From contig CANTUT010000019.1 of NCBI GenBank assembly GCA_947687605.1, positions 13,081,501 to 13,145,500 of the forward strand: 64,000 nucleotides of DNA, written 5' to 3'. The stretch is from Reutealis trisperma (lineage: Eukaryota > Streptophyta > Magnoliopsida > Malpighiales > Euphorbiaceae). Below are positions 10,751 through 26,330 of this stretch, piece after piece; the stretch's first letter is position 1; each line of letters opens with the position of its first letter. The notes below the pieces were generated by a model. The model worked only from the letters and a program-made list of their open reading frames with translations, was not told the DNA's origin and did not search any database. The translations under genes were made by a program, and so were the position numbers.

Positions 10751-12682
10751 TCAAGCTTCATCCTCTTCTTCATCTTCAATGGTCTCCGGCAAGAACAGAG
10801 CAGGATCAAGTGTCATCAACAAATTCTCATTATGATCATTTTTTATCCATTTCAGCTCAAAATCAAAATTCAGTTTTGACACCTCTTCTATCACTGGCAC
10901 TTTCTCCTTCCCAGAATCATCACCACCGACAGTACTCGCTCCATCAGTAGGCAACTTTGGAGCATTCTCCGTATTTCCCAGGCACCTCCACATCCCAATC
11001 ATTGAATTCACACACCTAGTTACCTCAATTTCATTCTGAAATTATGAAATTCAATCAGTTTCAATTCTATCAATTTAAATCAATTTACTTTTCAATGAAA
11101 TTCTCAAGTCTGAAATTGTTACCAATGGAACTAATCCCCCTTCAGCTAGTATATCCTCGCAAAAGTCGACTTTATCTCTGTTCTGAAAATGAGCAGCAGT
11201 AAGAATAGCTGATGCTGCCAGGACTGAGGGTTTGTATCCGGTAAAGTATATGTCTGAAATTAAAAAATAACAAATAAAAAAAATCAAATTAGCCTGTTTG
11301 GTTGCAGAGAACATTCAGAATAATGAGAAACAGAGGAAATATCAAAAAATCAAAGGACAAAGAATTATTAATTTAAATACCTCCTTGTGCTTGAATGACG
11401 ATCTCACTTATCAGTCTAAAACTCAAACCTGGGATTAAGGCCACAGATAAAAAGTAACGAACAAAGTACAGAGCATTCACAGAATACATTTTCCACTCAA
11501 GTCCGTAGAGAACCTTAAGCTCCATCTCTCTATTAAATTCCAAATGCACTCTCCGACTCTGTTAAGCAAAATTTATTTAACAGTGAGACCCAGAGACAGA
11601 AATGCAAGCGAAAAAAAAAAGGGAAGGAAATTATACCGGAAAACGTTTGAAGGAAAAGTGGTTTCTAATCTTCCAAGCAAGGGACAAGCAACAGAGAGAT
11701 AGATTCAGGGCCCGATAGTTAAGATCTTCGGCTCCAGTAATCTAACAATAACTCAATAAAGTTTAGAATTGAGTAAACCAAAATTTACTTTAAAAAAAGA
11801 ATTCCTTGAAATGAAATTTCAATCTACCGGAAGTGGGTTCCTTGAAATGAAACGATCAAAGTAGCTGACAGCAAGATATGGTATATAGGCATCAAATTTC
11901 CGAGTCCTTGAATGCTGTAAGACATCATATTCAATTTTAAGTTTCAGAATTAATGAATACCAGAAAATAAAAGAAAACGACACTGTTTCATCTATTTTCC
12001 CAGGAACCAAATAAGAATCAATTTCTCAATAACCAACGTGTATATGCCTACGCCTAACTCAAAGATTAAAACTTTCATCTTCTCCCCTGGTCCCTTGCTT
12101 TTTCTATGTCCTTAGAGTTTAATAATCTGGCATACAGTTTAGAGTTTAATAATCCAAATGATCAAATGAACGCATCATAATTCCTTCTTTTTATCAAATG
12201 TCCTTATAAATACAAAACTATGCCTAATTAAACTCGGAAAAAGAATAACCATCTTCACAAAGAACAAAACTTTTGGTGCCTTTAGGTAATCAAACAGAAT
12301 ACAGAACTACAATTTTCATCTATCACGAGAGTAGTGCACTAACTGACAGTTAAAGAATCTTTAAAAAAAAGGGAAAACAATCAAAAAAGTTTATTTTCTT
12401 CCTATTTTTTGTAATTATTCTATATTTTTCTTGACAACAAAGAGAGTTATAGTATTCATTTTCCAGGAAACGAAAACCCAAACGAATATTTTCATTATAC
12501 TTTCAAAGAAACAGAAAGCTAAAAGAATAAAGAAGGCTTACTATACAGATCAAGCGCACAACATGGTCTCGAAGAATTTGAAAGTGTTTCTTTTTAAAGA
12601 TTTGAGCATCCACGGACTCAGATTCCACTGCAAAGTAATGCTTGACTGCTTGCTGTTTAGTAAGATCAAAGACTGAATCCAT
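10751..12682 (-). pseudogene. Cyclin D6-like gene, copy A, frameshifted in exon 3
   Basis: Six exons can be placed on the minus strand: 12682-12542, 11914-11828, 11742-11637, 11558-11381, 11253-11123 and 11035-10751, all with GT-AG borders. The start is the ATG at 12682 (MDSVFDLTKQQ). Exon 2 encodes the cyclin-box core YLAVSYFDRFIS; exon 5 has YKPSVLAASAILTAA, typical of the plant D-cyclin C-terminal fold; exon 6 ends in an acidic tail. Without the fault the chain would be about 308 residues, close to the usual CYCD6 length. Exon 3 is 106 nt where the paralogue and frame require a multiple of three: one extra base near 11690-11705 shifts the frame and brings a TAG within about 15 codons. D-cyclins activate CDK kinases at G1/S; this copy should give only a truncated cyclin box. 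Whether it is transcribed is unknown. Confidence 0.85.
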
Positions 12683-12829
12683 TTTCACTTATGGGTTTTT
12701 TATGTATGTTCTGTTTACTTGCAGAGAAAAAGAAAAGAAAAGAAAATGATGAGGGAGATTTTGCTTTTCTTATGGTTCTCTGTATATGAATGAAAAATTG
12801 TGACAGAGAAAACTTGCTACGGCGGCTTT

Positions 12830-13060
12830 GTGATTTATATAAGCTCTCACTCTCTCTCTCTAGGCAGTTTCAGTGTTCGTTGAGGGCAGGTGGTTATGCA
12901 TAACGGCTCGCTCTTCGATACAGTTAATTCGCTCTCTACGGTTTGCCCCGGTTACAAGTTATATATTGCCACGTCCGCTTAAGTTTTTATTACTTTATGG
13001 TGGGGAATTTGCCACCTCAGCAAAAATATAGAAGAAAGTTGCTTTTCAGAAGTAAATTAC
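12830..13060 (-). promoter_or_regulatory. Promoter of cyclin copy A, duplicated at 49.36-49.64 kb
   Basis: Minus-strand TTATATAAAT (12842-12833) lies about 150 bp before the ATG. Upstream blocks recur almost unchanged in front of copy B: TGCATAACCACCTGC, a CCGTAGAGAG block, an ACGTGGCAATATATAAC block containing an ACGTGG G-box-like core, and a GGCAAATTCCCCACC block (in B, GGCAAATTCCCAACC). A CT repeat lies just after the TATA box. Conservation only reflects the duplication, but these are the first places to look for control elements. Confidence 0.6.
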
Positions 13061-14933
13061 AATTTATATTTACATTATAAGTAATCTGTAAGTGAATAAA
13101 GAAGGAAACCCACAGCGTTTTGAAATTCAATTTTGACTTCATAAAATTTCGGTCGTGCCCATGTTCTTTCTTAAATTTTATATTAAAGTGACGCAGTTTT
13201 GAGGGTTACATTAGTATTTTTACACTTTACGTCGAGCTCGAGCCCACAAGCAGAACTGAAAATGGAAATTAATACTATGTCTCTTTCTGCCAACGCTATT
13301 GGAGGATATTATTGGTTGTTCATATAAGGTCATTATTCGCTTTTACCATCGTGTCCCTTAATTTTTTAAACTGAAGCCAAAACACTGCCGCTTTAAAGGA
13401 TTACATGGCCTTTGCAATTTCGGTGGGCCCAACTGCACAGCTTTAAACATGTGCAGGCCTTTTACTAATTTGTCCATGTCTTTCAATTACCGTATAGTAA
13501 AATTATGTAGTTTATGGTTATATTGGTTTTTTACTTCGAATTTACTATAATGCTCTTTGGTTTTCTTTTACATCTTTACTTATGATGGGATGTCCGACGT
13601 CGTTCGTGCCCTTCAATTTCTTTTTAAAGGGTTAAATATGTCTTTTTATTATTTGCGCTATGCCCACTGGCAGATTTTTTATTATGAGTACAATCGCGCT
13701 TCCCCTAATTATCTAAAATGGTGTTGTTTAAGGGGTTAAACTGGTCTTTTAACATTTCTTTCTTGGGTCGGCTAGCAAATCAATTGCTTTGTGTTTAATG
13801 TCGTGTCCTCAGCTCATCAGGTAGTCTATTAGGAAAACGATGTTGTTTGGAAGGGTAAGTTGGTCAGTTGATTAATGGCCACTTGAGAATAATGAAATTG
13901 GAAATAGGTGGTACTGATGATAGTTTGATGATTTCAGAACTCTTTGGCTATAAATGAGGAAAATGGAGATTGGAACAAACTTTAGATTTTAGCACATGGA
14001 GATTCAAATAGACATTATATTTTAGCACTAGGATTCAGAGATTTACAAAGAAAATAGATGATACAGAATGATATGTACTCATAACAAATTATATTTTTGT
14101 TACATGTATATGCATGTTTATTTTTTTAATAAGTATGTAATTCATTTATATTTTGTGCAATATATTTATTTTTTATTATTTAAACATGTAATAGTAAAAT
14201 TACATACCATACACGTATAAAACTTAGTAATATAATAATAAAATAAAAATGAATATTACTAAATACAATACATTTATAAAATTTAATACATATGGTATAA
14301 TAATTTAACAAAAATGAAATTTTTCTCACAGCATTGCACGGATAATCTGTCTAGTATACAATAGAACAGAGAATGACATAAAAGCAGTGAAATTATTAGC
14401 AATTTTGTGATTTTCTTGAAATCGAGTGGCTTATATATTTTGCATGTTGCCTCTATGCTTTTTGATAGCTAACAGAAATGGCAACGTTTTTAGTGGGCTA
14501 TTTGTCTTTGTACACATTTATTTCATTTACTCCTCTGTCCCTTACACGCTTGTCAATCAAAATCTTGTTATGACATTTTGATGAACTTAATGCTTCGTTT
14601 GGGAAATGGGGGAAAAGCTAGAGAATGAAGGGAGGAGAATGAAAGTAATTTGGAAAATGTGATTCCTTTGTTTGGGAAACTAAGGAAAGGAAAGAGAAAA
14701 GAATATAAATAGTGAAATTTTTTCTTGGATCCAAAAAAAATTTTCCCTCCAAATTTGAGGGGAATGGAAAGAGAAAATAAGTATTTAATTATACTTATAA
14801 AGAAAATTTCATTTTTGACCTTATTTTTATATTTCAATCAAAGGAAAAGATGGTATAATAGTAATTTTAATTATTTTTCCCTTTCTTTTCACTGGCCCGA
14901 CTTTTCACAACTTTCCAAATAAGGTGGGAAAAA

Positions 14934-14979
<46 letters not shown>

Positions 14980-15320
14980 TGCCTTAAGTTCAGTCTCTTA
15001 AATAGTGCAGTTTCAATAGGTTTAAACATCTTTTTGCTGCATTTCTTTTAGCTCTGAATCTGCTCACTTTCCCTCTTCTTTTTAATATAGCCTTAATCAT
15101 TTTCTTTCTTTCTTCAACCTTTCTTGCCACTACTGTGCTCTTGGCCTTTTTTTTTTTTTTATTTTTTTTAAATATCATATGGCGTCCAATGTCTTTACTT
15201 TTTATTTTTTTTCTTCTTCTATCTTCTTAGTTTTTGTTCCACGGCACTGTTGTTTTATTTTTTCCTTTTCACACACTTTTGCTTTTGCCATTGACTTCAT
15301 CTGCACCAATTTTTTAGGCC
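13061..15320. other. Intergenic region with possible small non-autonomous transposon
   Basis: No gene is supported; short frames here are chance. At about 14580-14930 GTTTGGGAAA-type motifs on the left and TTTCCAAATAAGGTGGGAAA on the right, with purine-rich DNA between, suggest a decayed small inverted-repeat element, but no clear target duplication is seen. A (TA)n tract lies at 14936-14972 and a poly-T/A stretch near 15145-15170. Confidence 0.35.
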
Positions 15321-15616
15321 CAAAGCCAAGGCCGGCCTTATTCAAAATGAAGTCTTAAGCGAATATAAAATGAAAAGACATTATATTTATTTCTAAAAGA
15401 TAATTTTTATATGTTAAAATGACAAAATTGTAAAACAGAATTAAATCAAAATTATAGTAAAAAAAATGAAACAATTCAAAAACATAATTACAAAAATAAA
15501 AATGTAAAATTCTTCAAAAAAAATTTTCAGATGAAGCATTTTATCGCATTGAAGTGGGGATTTTTATCTAATCCACCTCTTTATTAATGTGCCTGCAATT
15601 CATTCAAATATTTAAT

Positions 15617-16610
15617 TAAAATTTTTTTTTGGCCTTTTCTGATGCAAAATCATTTATTAAATTTTTGTATTCAAGTTTTGATACTAAATTTTTCTCAATA
15701 GAAATGATAGCAAATTTATTTAATCTTTTTTGCAACATAGTTAACAATAAAAATGATTTTATTAATTTCTATTTGAAAAAACTTTGCTTTGCTCAGGCAA
15801 TTACAATAAGTATAATTACCAATATTCTATAAGCAATCCAAATATTTGAAAATGAGTTCTATTTTGTGCAAAATTAAGAACAGCTAATGGTCATTTTGTT
15901 TCATATATATATATATATATACACTTCCTTGAAAATCATTAACTCATAATATAAATCCAAACCATTAACATCAAAGTATGTATTTTGTTTCAAAAAATTT
16001 TCAAGATTAAGACAACATGTTTTCAAGGATTATCATCTACAAATTTTAATTTTTTGAAATTATGTAAAAAACAAAAAAAATATCTTCTTATGTTTCGGAT
16101 TGCTCAAATCTACTCTCAAAATAAGAAATAGCTTGATCAACAATACAAATGAAATAATTAATTTTAAAATCTTCTTCTGCTAAATGCATTACCTCTTTGG
16201 TATTATTTTCATCAAATTGTTTTTTTACAAATTATTATTTTTTCATGAAATACAGGTTCTGTATTTATTTGAATAGCTATTTCCTTTGCCAAAATCAATG
16301 CTGAAGCAAATCCCTTTTCTCTATACTTTTAAGAAGTGCAAGAAAACCTTTCAATTGATCAATAGCAATATCAATTTGCATGTCTTTGGCTTGTAAAGTC
16401 TTGCTAACAATCTTAACAACAAACAACAAATCATACCAAATTATCATACTAACTAAAAATTCAAAATTTTCAAGCTCATATATAGCCAAACAATTAGCTT
16501 CTTTAGGATCATCACTAGTTTGTGCTAACTCAGGTGAAGCATCTCTTATTTCATTAGTTTGAAATCTAATTGCTTTAACACTTTCAATGTGACTTTCCTA
16601 ATGAGTTCGT
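15617..16610 (-). pseudogene. Decayed hAT-type transposase (TTF/ZnF-MYM-like class)
   Basis: Read on the minus strand with frame changes, the segment resembles plant hAT-superfamily proteins often annotated as TTF-type or MYM-type zinc-finger. ESHIESVKAIRFQTNEIRD and YELENFEFLVSMIIWYDLLF come first (16600-16430). VSKTLQAKDMQIDIAIDQLKG follows, then INYFICIVDQAISYFESRFE (near 16150). The C-terminal hAT dimerisation region is a patch reading KLIKSFLLLTMLQKRLNKF and, further on, INDFASEKAKK (15790-15617). Several stops and shifts separate the blocks and the catalytic middle is largely missing, so no active enzyme is made. A GGCCGGCC motif at 15331-15338 may mark one element end. Confidence 0.7.
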
Positions 16611-16689
16611 GACAATGGCTTAATAGTTAAACTAAGAATGTGATCTTTCAAAATTTTTCATCTTTCAGTAGAAGAAGAAAATAATGAAT

Positions 16690-17560
16690 AAATGTGTTGT
16701 ACCACTCCAAAAAATATAATAGCTTAGGACAACAATTAAAACCAAGCCAAAAATTAAAACCGCCAATTTCAAATTGAAACTAAGAATTTGATTAAATCAG
16801 TCATACAATTGTATTTTAATAAATTAACTTAAGAATTAAGTGCAAGCCTTATTTTAATATACAATTATAGTTTAATAAATTTCATTGTTCATTAAAATTT
16901 TATTTAAAATTATTTCATTATGTTATATTAATTTTTAATCAAAATTAACGTAATAAAATAATTTGTTCGAGACTGGTTTTAGATTATAATAAAGAAATTG
17001 ATTTCAAACCAAAAATTAATCTGAAACTGATTGATGAAACTGTAAAAATTGATTATGATTTTAGTTTAAACATTTTATTAAACCAAAACAGTCAGTTTCA
17101 AACTAAAATTGACAGTTTGATTAAACCAATACTGCCTAAGTTTAGCCATTTAATAATTGAAACTTAATTTGCAATTAATAGCCCATTTCAAATTAATTTA
17201 AATTTCTCTTTTTTTATTTTTTATTAGGTCCTAAATTCAAATAGTAATTACTATGCATTGTTGCACTTATACATGTCAATGTACGTATCATACATTAAAA
17301 TTATATAAAAAAAAATTGTATTTATAAACAAAAAGAGTTTTCAAATTTTTTATATATCCACTTAAAAGAGTTTCCATTGTTGCATTTATAAAAAAAAAAA
17401 AAAAAGTATTAGTTTTTTTTTAAATCCAATTAAATAAGTTTTGATTATCAATTAAATTGAAAAATAAAATAAATGCGCTTATTAAGTGCACTGCCAATCA
17501 ACGAAACTGGTCTAGATGTTACGCATTCTGTGAATACAAGTGAAAGATTTTCTCATCACT
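16690..17560. other. Intergenic AT-rich region
   Basis: No gene is seen. Between 16740 and 17160 the words AAACCAAAAATT and AAACTGATT recur loosely, suggesting a worn simple repeat. Poly-A occurs near 17391-17405. Confidence 0.4.
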
Positions 17561-17763
17561 TCTTGCAGCATTTTGGTAAGGCAACTGGTTCACTTTATTT
17601 CATCACAGGACACAACATTTGCGAAAAGAATGCCGTCGACAAATTACCGTAGGTTAGTAAGTATTTATCAACCACGTTTTCAGTGACTTTTTCTCCATTG
17701 ATAGATATCATATATGGTTACCGATGGAAATTTTCATCGGTAACCGGCGTTTTTCCTGTAATG
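17560..17763 (+). repeat. Possible decayed CACTA-type element end
   Basis: The right edge reads TTTTTCCTGTAATG, two changes from the complement of a CACTACAGGAAAAA-type CACTA terminus. Just inside is a palindrome, ACCGATGGAAATTTTCATCGGT, of the sub-terminal kind found in such elements. No matching left end was located, so this is tentative. Confidence 0.35.
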
Positions 17764-17770
17764 GAATCCC

Positions 17771-18316
17771 ATCCATTTTTTTTTAATTCGGCTAAAGATA
17801 AGCAAAAATAAAAATATTTATTACTCAAAATAACCCTCTCTTCTCACTTTTTCCCTCGTCTCTCTTCCCTATCCCTCTCTCTATCTGCAAATTGCTTAAT
17901 AGGGTTTAAAATTTAAAATGAAATTGAACTTATGCCAAACTTGAAGAAAATAAGAAAGTGCATTCTCCAAAAGTCTATAATTAAGTTCCTGCTTGAAAAT
18001 GCAAATTTTTTAATGATTTAATTCAATTCTATTTTGCCGATTTTCATATTTGAAAAAATATAATTAATAAAATTCAATTAGTTAGGCCCAAAATTTTTGA
18101 AGTAAAGTCACATATATATAAAAGACATAGTTTAAGATTATATTTCAATAAATTATGTTTTTTAGATAAAAAAATCCATCAAACTAGCATTGAAATGAGT
18201 AAATGAAAAACCCTATTCAAAGAAAACACAAACTGACACAAATATTTATATATATATATGTATATATCAATAAAAAAAAAAAAAAAAGCAAAATCACACC
18301 GGCACAAAATTTCGTT
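17771..18316 (+). repeat. Left copy of a ~540-bp direct repeat flanking Copia-2
   Basis: The sequence from AATTCGGCTAAAGATAAGC to GCAAAATCACACCGGCAC is matched in order by 26808-27340, including ATAACCCTCTCTTCTCAC, AACTTGAAGAAAATAAG, AGATTATATTTCAATAAA and CATCAAACTAGCATTGAAAT. The copies differ by many substitutions and small indels. Copia-2 lies exactly between them. No coding sequence is recognised. Confidence 0.85.
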
Positions 18317-18321
18317 CATAT

Positions 18322-18576
18322 TGTGATAATATTAATAATAATATTTAAATAATATGATATGATTAGATGTTTATCACTATTTTTATAGATAGTTCTCTTA
18401 TATAGGAATAATTTTATTATATAGGAATAGTTTTCTTATATAAGACTTTATCTTTGATCTTATTTTTGTAATTTTTTACACCTATAAATAGGTGCTATAG
18501 TATATAAAATAACACATAGAAATTATTCTCTCTTCTATTCTGTCTATTTTTTATAATTATTGTTTATTTTATAACA
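18322..18576 (+). repeat. 5' LTR of Copia-2
   Basis: Starts TGTGATAATATTAA and ends TTTTATAACA. It contains the TATA-like CCTATAAATAGG palindrome at 18481-18492. The matching LTR is at 26566-26801. Confidence 0.9.
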
Positions 18577-18590
18577 CGTTATCAGCACGA
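18577..18590 (+). other. Primer-binding site of Copia-2
   Basis: CGTTATCAGCACGA follows the 5' LTR directly and is identical to the corresponding site in Copia-1. The identity of the priming tRNA is not established from the sequence. Confidence 0.7.
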
Positions 18591-18693
18591 ATCATTTGAA
18601 AATATTGTTCACAATTTTGGATAGTTTGTGATTTGCTACAACCCAACAAAGACGAAAAATTTGAAGAAATAAGATTCAAAATTTATGGTAAAC

Positions 18694-21332
<2,639 letters not shown>

Positions 21333-21600
21333 TAAACAATAATTAATAAAGATTTGATTTAATATATATAAAACGATTTAAATATATCATGTTATATTAT
21401 AATCATATATTATAAATATCACGTTTAAATATATCATATATTATAAATTATAGTATGTAAACATATATAAAACGAGTATATTTAATATTTTTTTAACATA
21501 TATTGTCATTTTTTTAACAATTTAAACATATAATTTTTTTTTCTTATATAAAGACTTATGATTTGATATACTATTTGATGGTTAACTAATTAAATTCTAG

Positions 21601-22035
21601 TTCATGAAAAACTAATAATCTCTACTGTTCCTAAAGAACTAATAATAATTACAGTTCCCAAAAACTAATAACAGTTCCTGAAAAACTAGTATTTTCTATT
21701 GTTCTTGAAGAACTAATATTTTATACAGTTCCTAAAGAACTAGTATTCTCTACAGTTCTTGAAAAACTAGCACTATATTTTACATTATAGTTCCTGAAGA
21801 ACTAGAACTATATTTTAAATTCTAATTCCTGAAGAACTAATATTATATTTTAAATTTTAGTTTATAAAAAATCGATAATCTCTACAGTTCTTGAAGAATT
21901 GATAATCTCTATTGTTCCTGAAGAACTGATAATCTTTACAGTTCCTGAAAAATCGATAATCTTTACAATTCCTGAAAAACCGATAATCTTTACAATTCCT
22001 AAAAGAAATGATAATCTTTATAGTTCTTGAAGAAC
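21601..22035 (+). repeat. 27-bp-period array of TTCNNGAA palindromes in the Copia-2 leader
   Basis: The motif GTTCCTGAAGAACT or GTTCTTGAAGAACT recurs with spacers such as GATAATCTCTACA. By eye, eleven copies keep TTCNNGAA: 21601, 21675, 21702, 21757, 21791, 21826, 21888, 21915, 21942, 21969 and 22024; others have decayed to TTCCTAAA. The last copies sit at 27-bp spacing. TTCNNGAA is the core of a plant heat-shock element (alternating nGAAn units), and the full unit is itself palindromic. Function is unknown; a short minus-strand frame with nine-residue repeats is a by-product of the 27-bp period. Confidence 0.75.
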
Positions 22036-22574
22036 TAATCAAATAAATAAAATAGAAATTTTTGAAAAATTGATATTTTATGTTCCTAAATAACTAATAA
22101 ATTTGATTTAAGCTGCATGCGTTGAATAAATTGCACGTCAATAAAGTACCTATGCATAAAAAAAAAATTCAAAGAGTTGGTGCTAATACTCATAAAATTA
22201 AGATAAATCATTTTGCTTTGATCTTTGTGTTTTGGGTGTTTCATTATTGTTTATATGCATTGGAATGATGAGTATGGCCTATTTGGTTAACCAACCAAAT
22301 TGCAACTTTTAATTGGTTATCAATTATAACAGCACATTTTATTCATAATTTTAAAATCATGGTTTATAATTTTTTTAATGGCATGAAATCCGACACTAAG
22401 TTATTTATTTATTGATTGATTGACTTGTTTTATAAGGAAAGAGTGATCTTGCATTCACATTAATAGGTTTACTTGATTCATTAAATTGAGATCGATTCTA
22501 CTAGTGTATATATTATTACATATCCTTCGGTTTTAACATCTCAATTCAAAATTTGTTTTATGAACAATACACAT

Positions 22575-22715
<141 letters not shown>

Positions 22716-23139
22716 GAATAGCCTACGAGAAAGCTGTATGTGTTATATATGTCTTGAGTTTACTTATATCAATATATATTGGATGTGAAAGCAATTAGAA
22801 ATTTCATTGAAAGATGAGATGCATACAAATTATATAAGTGACATGGATTTATTAATTTGTGAATTGATGGATTTATTCCCGGATTGCATTTATTGTTAGA
22901 TTTATGTTGGTATAGAGAAGTATAATTAGTGCTAAAGTATAATTAGTGCTTACCTTTTCTTGATAGGATAAATTATAAATTTAATATTTATTAAAATTAA
23001 TATTAATTTATTTTTCTGATTAGTCTATTTATATATATTTTAAATATATGCAAATTAAGTTATTTAAATAAATAAAGTGAAGTATAGTGAAAGTTTGGTT
23101 GATATTTTTATATGCTCTTGAATTCAATAGAAATAATTT

Positions 23140-23575
23140 TTGACGTGGGTTCTTGATAATGAAATGCATTTAGATGTTAGCGAGAGCAAAAGCTATTATC
23201 TACTTAAACCTTATTTTAGTAAGGATTTAAATATTGAATATCTCACTATTCAATATTTTTATATTCTCTAGAAGAACTTTAAAGATAGATATGATCACTT
23301 GAAAATTATGATCCTACTACAAGCTTAATATGATTGGCTGAACATATACTTAAAAGATTTTAAGTTTGTTTCATAATACAATTTAATCATGGTTAGAATC
23401 ACTTCACAGCTGAAATTATGTGGTGATAAAATTGTGGAATATGATATGTTAGAGAAAACATATACTACTCTTCACACCTCTAACATGCTCCTGCAGTAGC
23501 AATATAAAAAGTGAAAGTTTACAAATATTATTTATCTTCTAGTGGTTGCAAAAAATAATTACTAATAAACAATTA
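23140..23575 (+). pseudogene. Copia-2 gag remnant
   Basis: Translation with stops shows the gag landmarks of Copia-1: LDNEMHLDV, NFKDRYDHLKIMIL, YDWLNIYLKDFKFVS, ITSQLKLCGDKIVEYDMLEKTY and LHTSNMLLQ. Several nonsense codons interrupt it and the start and zinc knuckle are not recognisable. It places Copia-2 in the same or a close lineage to Copia-1. Confidence 0.8.
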
Positions 23576-23902
23576 TCAAATAATGCTCACTAGTACAACT
23601 GCATTCCTTAAAGTGAATGCTATAAATTATTTAATAGATCATGAGAACTCTGAAAGAGTAACAACTCATATTAAGGACACAACTCAATATTGGTGATTTT
23701 ATGCAAACTCTCTGAAAGAATAATTTATAAGGATTTTACAAGTAATGCATTATAATGAGTTATTTTATTATTATTTTATCTCCAGTATACATGCACAATA
23801 TATTACATTGAACCTACAGTTCAAGCATTGAACTTATTGTTCAATAATTAAACATTAAAGGTTTGGCATAAATATCATTATGTATATCATATATACTATC
23901 CT

Positions 23903-26330
23903 TTGAAACTTATACAAGGATATGATCCGCAAATTTTTTGTGCCATGAATATATTAATATCACTATCTCAATATGCGACAGTGGGTCCACAAAAGAGACT
24001 AAGAATTTATTTTGATGAAACACATTTCTTGATATTAGGGAGAGGAAAAGCACCTGCGGTGCTAAAGAATATTGAGAAATTTATTGGAAGAAAAGTCCTT
24101 TAAATAATTTTAATCCATATACAAGTTAGAGTGAACTAAAAGTTCAGAAAATTACAAAGTTGCAACAAATTGCAACTTGACTGCCAAATGCATTTATAAA
24201 TGCTAAAAGAGTGACAAAATCTCATATTACAGCTACTAATACCCTAGCAAGAGTTGTGGTTCCAATTGCAAATAGAAAATCAATCAATCTCACAATACGC
24301 CAGAAGTATAGATAGTAAATTGGAACTAAAGATAAAAATCCACAGAAAAAGAAAAGCAGTGTTACTTATAAAATCTCCTGGATAGAAACCTCCTGAAGAA
24401 GAATATCTCAGCCAAAGAGCTATAACCAATTATGAAATACGGAGTAAGACAATAGACCAATTAGATCCTCTAGATATGGCTTCTTAAGTTAATGATCATA
24501 TAAATGAAAACTATAAGATCTCAATTATTTTTGTGATATAACAGAAATAGTTTATAGAAATCCAATTATCGTAGATGATGAAGTTGCCTCAATAGTAGCT
24601 TTTGCTATTTCAAGAGAAAATCTGGATTTAGAATCTATAATTATAATTGAATATTAGCATAAACATTATTGATCATGATGGAATGTGGAAATTAAAGCAG
24701 AGAATGACTCGCCCTATCATTAACTATGAGAAAAATAATTCTCTTATTATAAAAATGATCATGTTCTGATACTTAATTAATATGACAGTTAATAAAAGAC
24801 TTGATATACGCCTCATGAAAGCGATATTTATATAAGAGTCCCAGAAGGACTAAAAATATCATAAATAAATATACATTAAACATGTGACATATATTTCATC
24901 AAATTGCAAAAATCCTTATATGGATTAAAGCAATATGGACATGTGGTATAATTATTTGAGTAAATTCTTATTGAAAGAAAGATATGTGAATAATACATTG
25001 TGTCTATTTATATTCATAAAACACCATAGAATAGTAATTGTCATTATTGCAATATAAGTTGATGATTTAAATATCAGTGTGACTCCTAACAAACTCAAAG
25101 AAGTATGCATTTATTTGAAGAGTGAGTTCGAGATAAAAAATTTAAAGGAAATGAAATTTTGTATCGGCCTGCAAACCGATTATCAAGGAGTCCTAATATA
25201 CCAATCTACTTATGTGAAAAAGGTATTTAAACAATTTTGCATGGAGAAATCTTTTCCCTTAAGCACACAAATATATGGCCTGCTCACTGGAAATGAAGAG
25301 AGACCATTTTAGACCTAAAGAAGATAACAAGGATCTATTTGATCTTGAAGTACAATATATAAGTGCTATAAGGGCACTCATGTATCTTATAAATTACATC
25401 TGGCCTGATATTGTATTTGTAAGAAAAATTTCTACTTATGTATAACTTTGCACTTACTAAGAGACATTAGAGTAGTGTAAAATGTTATCTTCAGTGTACT
25501 ATTAATATTATGATCATATTTTGATTCATATTTGAATTTGGTTTATATACGAATATTGATTATTTGCTTGGTCTCCATAATGGTAGATTTTAGACTAGTT
25601 ATGTATTCACTTATGGTAGTACTATAATTTTATAAAGATTTTTATGGTCCTAAAGTACCTCATTAAAGATACTCCCATTGTGTTTTGAAAATAATGCAAT
25701 TTTCATTGCACAAATTAAAGATGGGTATATCAAGGGTGATGAAGTAAACATATAAATTTCATCCAAATTTTTGTATATACATGAGCTACAGAAGATATAT
25801 CCGACAAGTTTGCTCAAGTGACAATCTAACAGACTTATGTACTAAGTCTTTACCTAATGTGGTATTTAAACGGCATTATTTCATTGATTAGTATACACCG
25901 TGCTAAAATATGTTCTCATCAGGGGGAGCGAATTAGTATATGATTTACTCTTTTTCCTTAGTCAAGTTTTTGTTCCACAGGGTTTTCTTGGACAAAAATT
26001 TTAATCAAGCAATCTATGCAATGGCAAAATAGCGCATGAAATGTACTCTTTTCCTTAGTTATGTTTTGCGCATGAAATTTACTTTTTTCTTTAGTTATGT
26101 TTTTTCTCACAGGGTTTTCTAGTAAGGTTTTTAACGAGGCATATTTATGTATAATTAATATCCTTAGGGAGTACTATAAATAAATTATTATATATGGATA
26201 TTACTTAAACATCATTAAGTATACGGTTTGACAACTTGACAGATTTATTTATAAAGGCACTCCCTACAATAACATTTAAGAAATTGGTGAACAAAATTGG
26301 CATTCGCCAGTTACGAGATCTTTGTTAGAA
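23903..26330 (+). pseudogene. Copia-2 pol remnants (integrase tail, reverse transcriptase, RNase H)
   Basis: Fragments appear in pol order. PQKRLRIYF at about 23980 is the end of integrase. Reverse-transcriptase scraps near 24780-25320 include KEMKFCIGLQTDY and IYQSTYVKKVFKQF in the frame at 25079-25312. RNase H pieces follow to 26330, ending IRQLRDLC. The integrase core and the reverse-transcriptase catalytic block are lost or unreadable. The RNase H tail with its 3' untranslated region occurs twice (25.70-26.17 kb and 26.21-26.56 kb), so a partial duplication took place. No functional product is possible. Confidence 0.8.

Noticed and set aside
12683..12688. A two-residue extension of the cyclin copy A start
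   Set aside because: It depends on a GTG codon; the first ATG is at 12682 and matches copy B.
14580..14930. Small inverted-repeat transposon
   Set aside because: GTTTGGGAA and TTTCCAAA motifs face each other, but no clear terminal match or target duplication could be found by eye; kept only as a remark.
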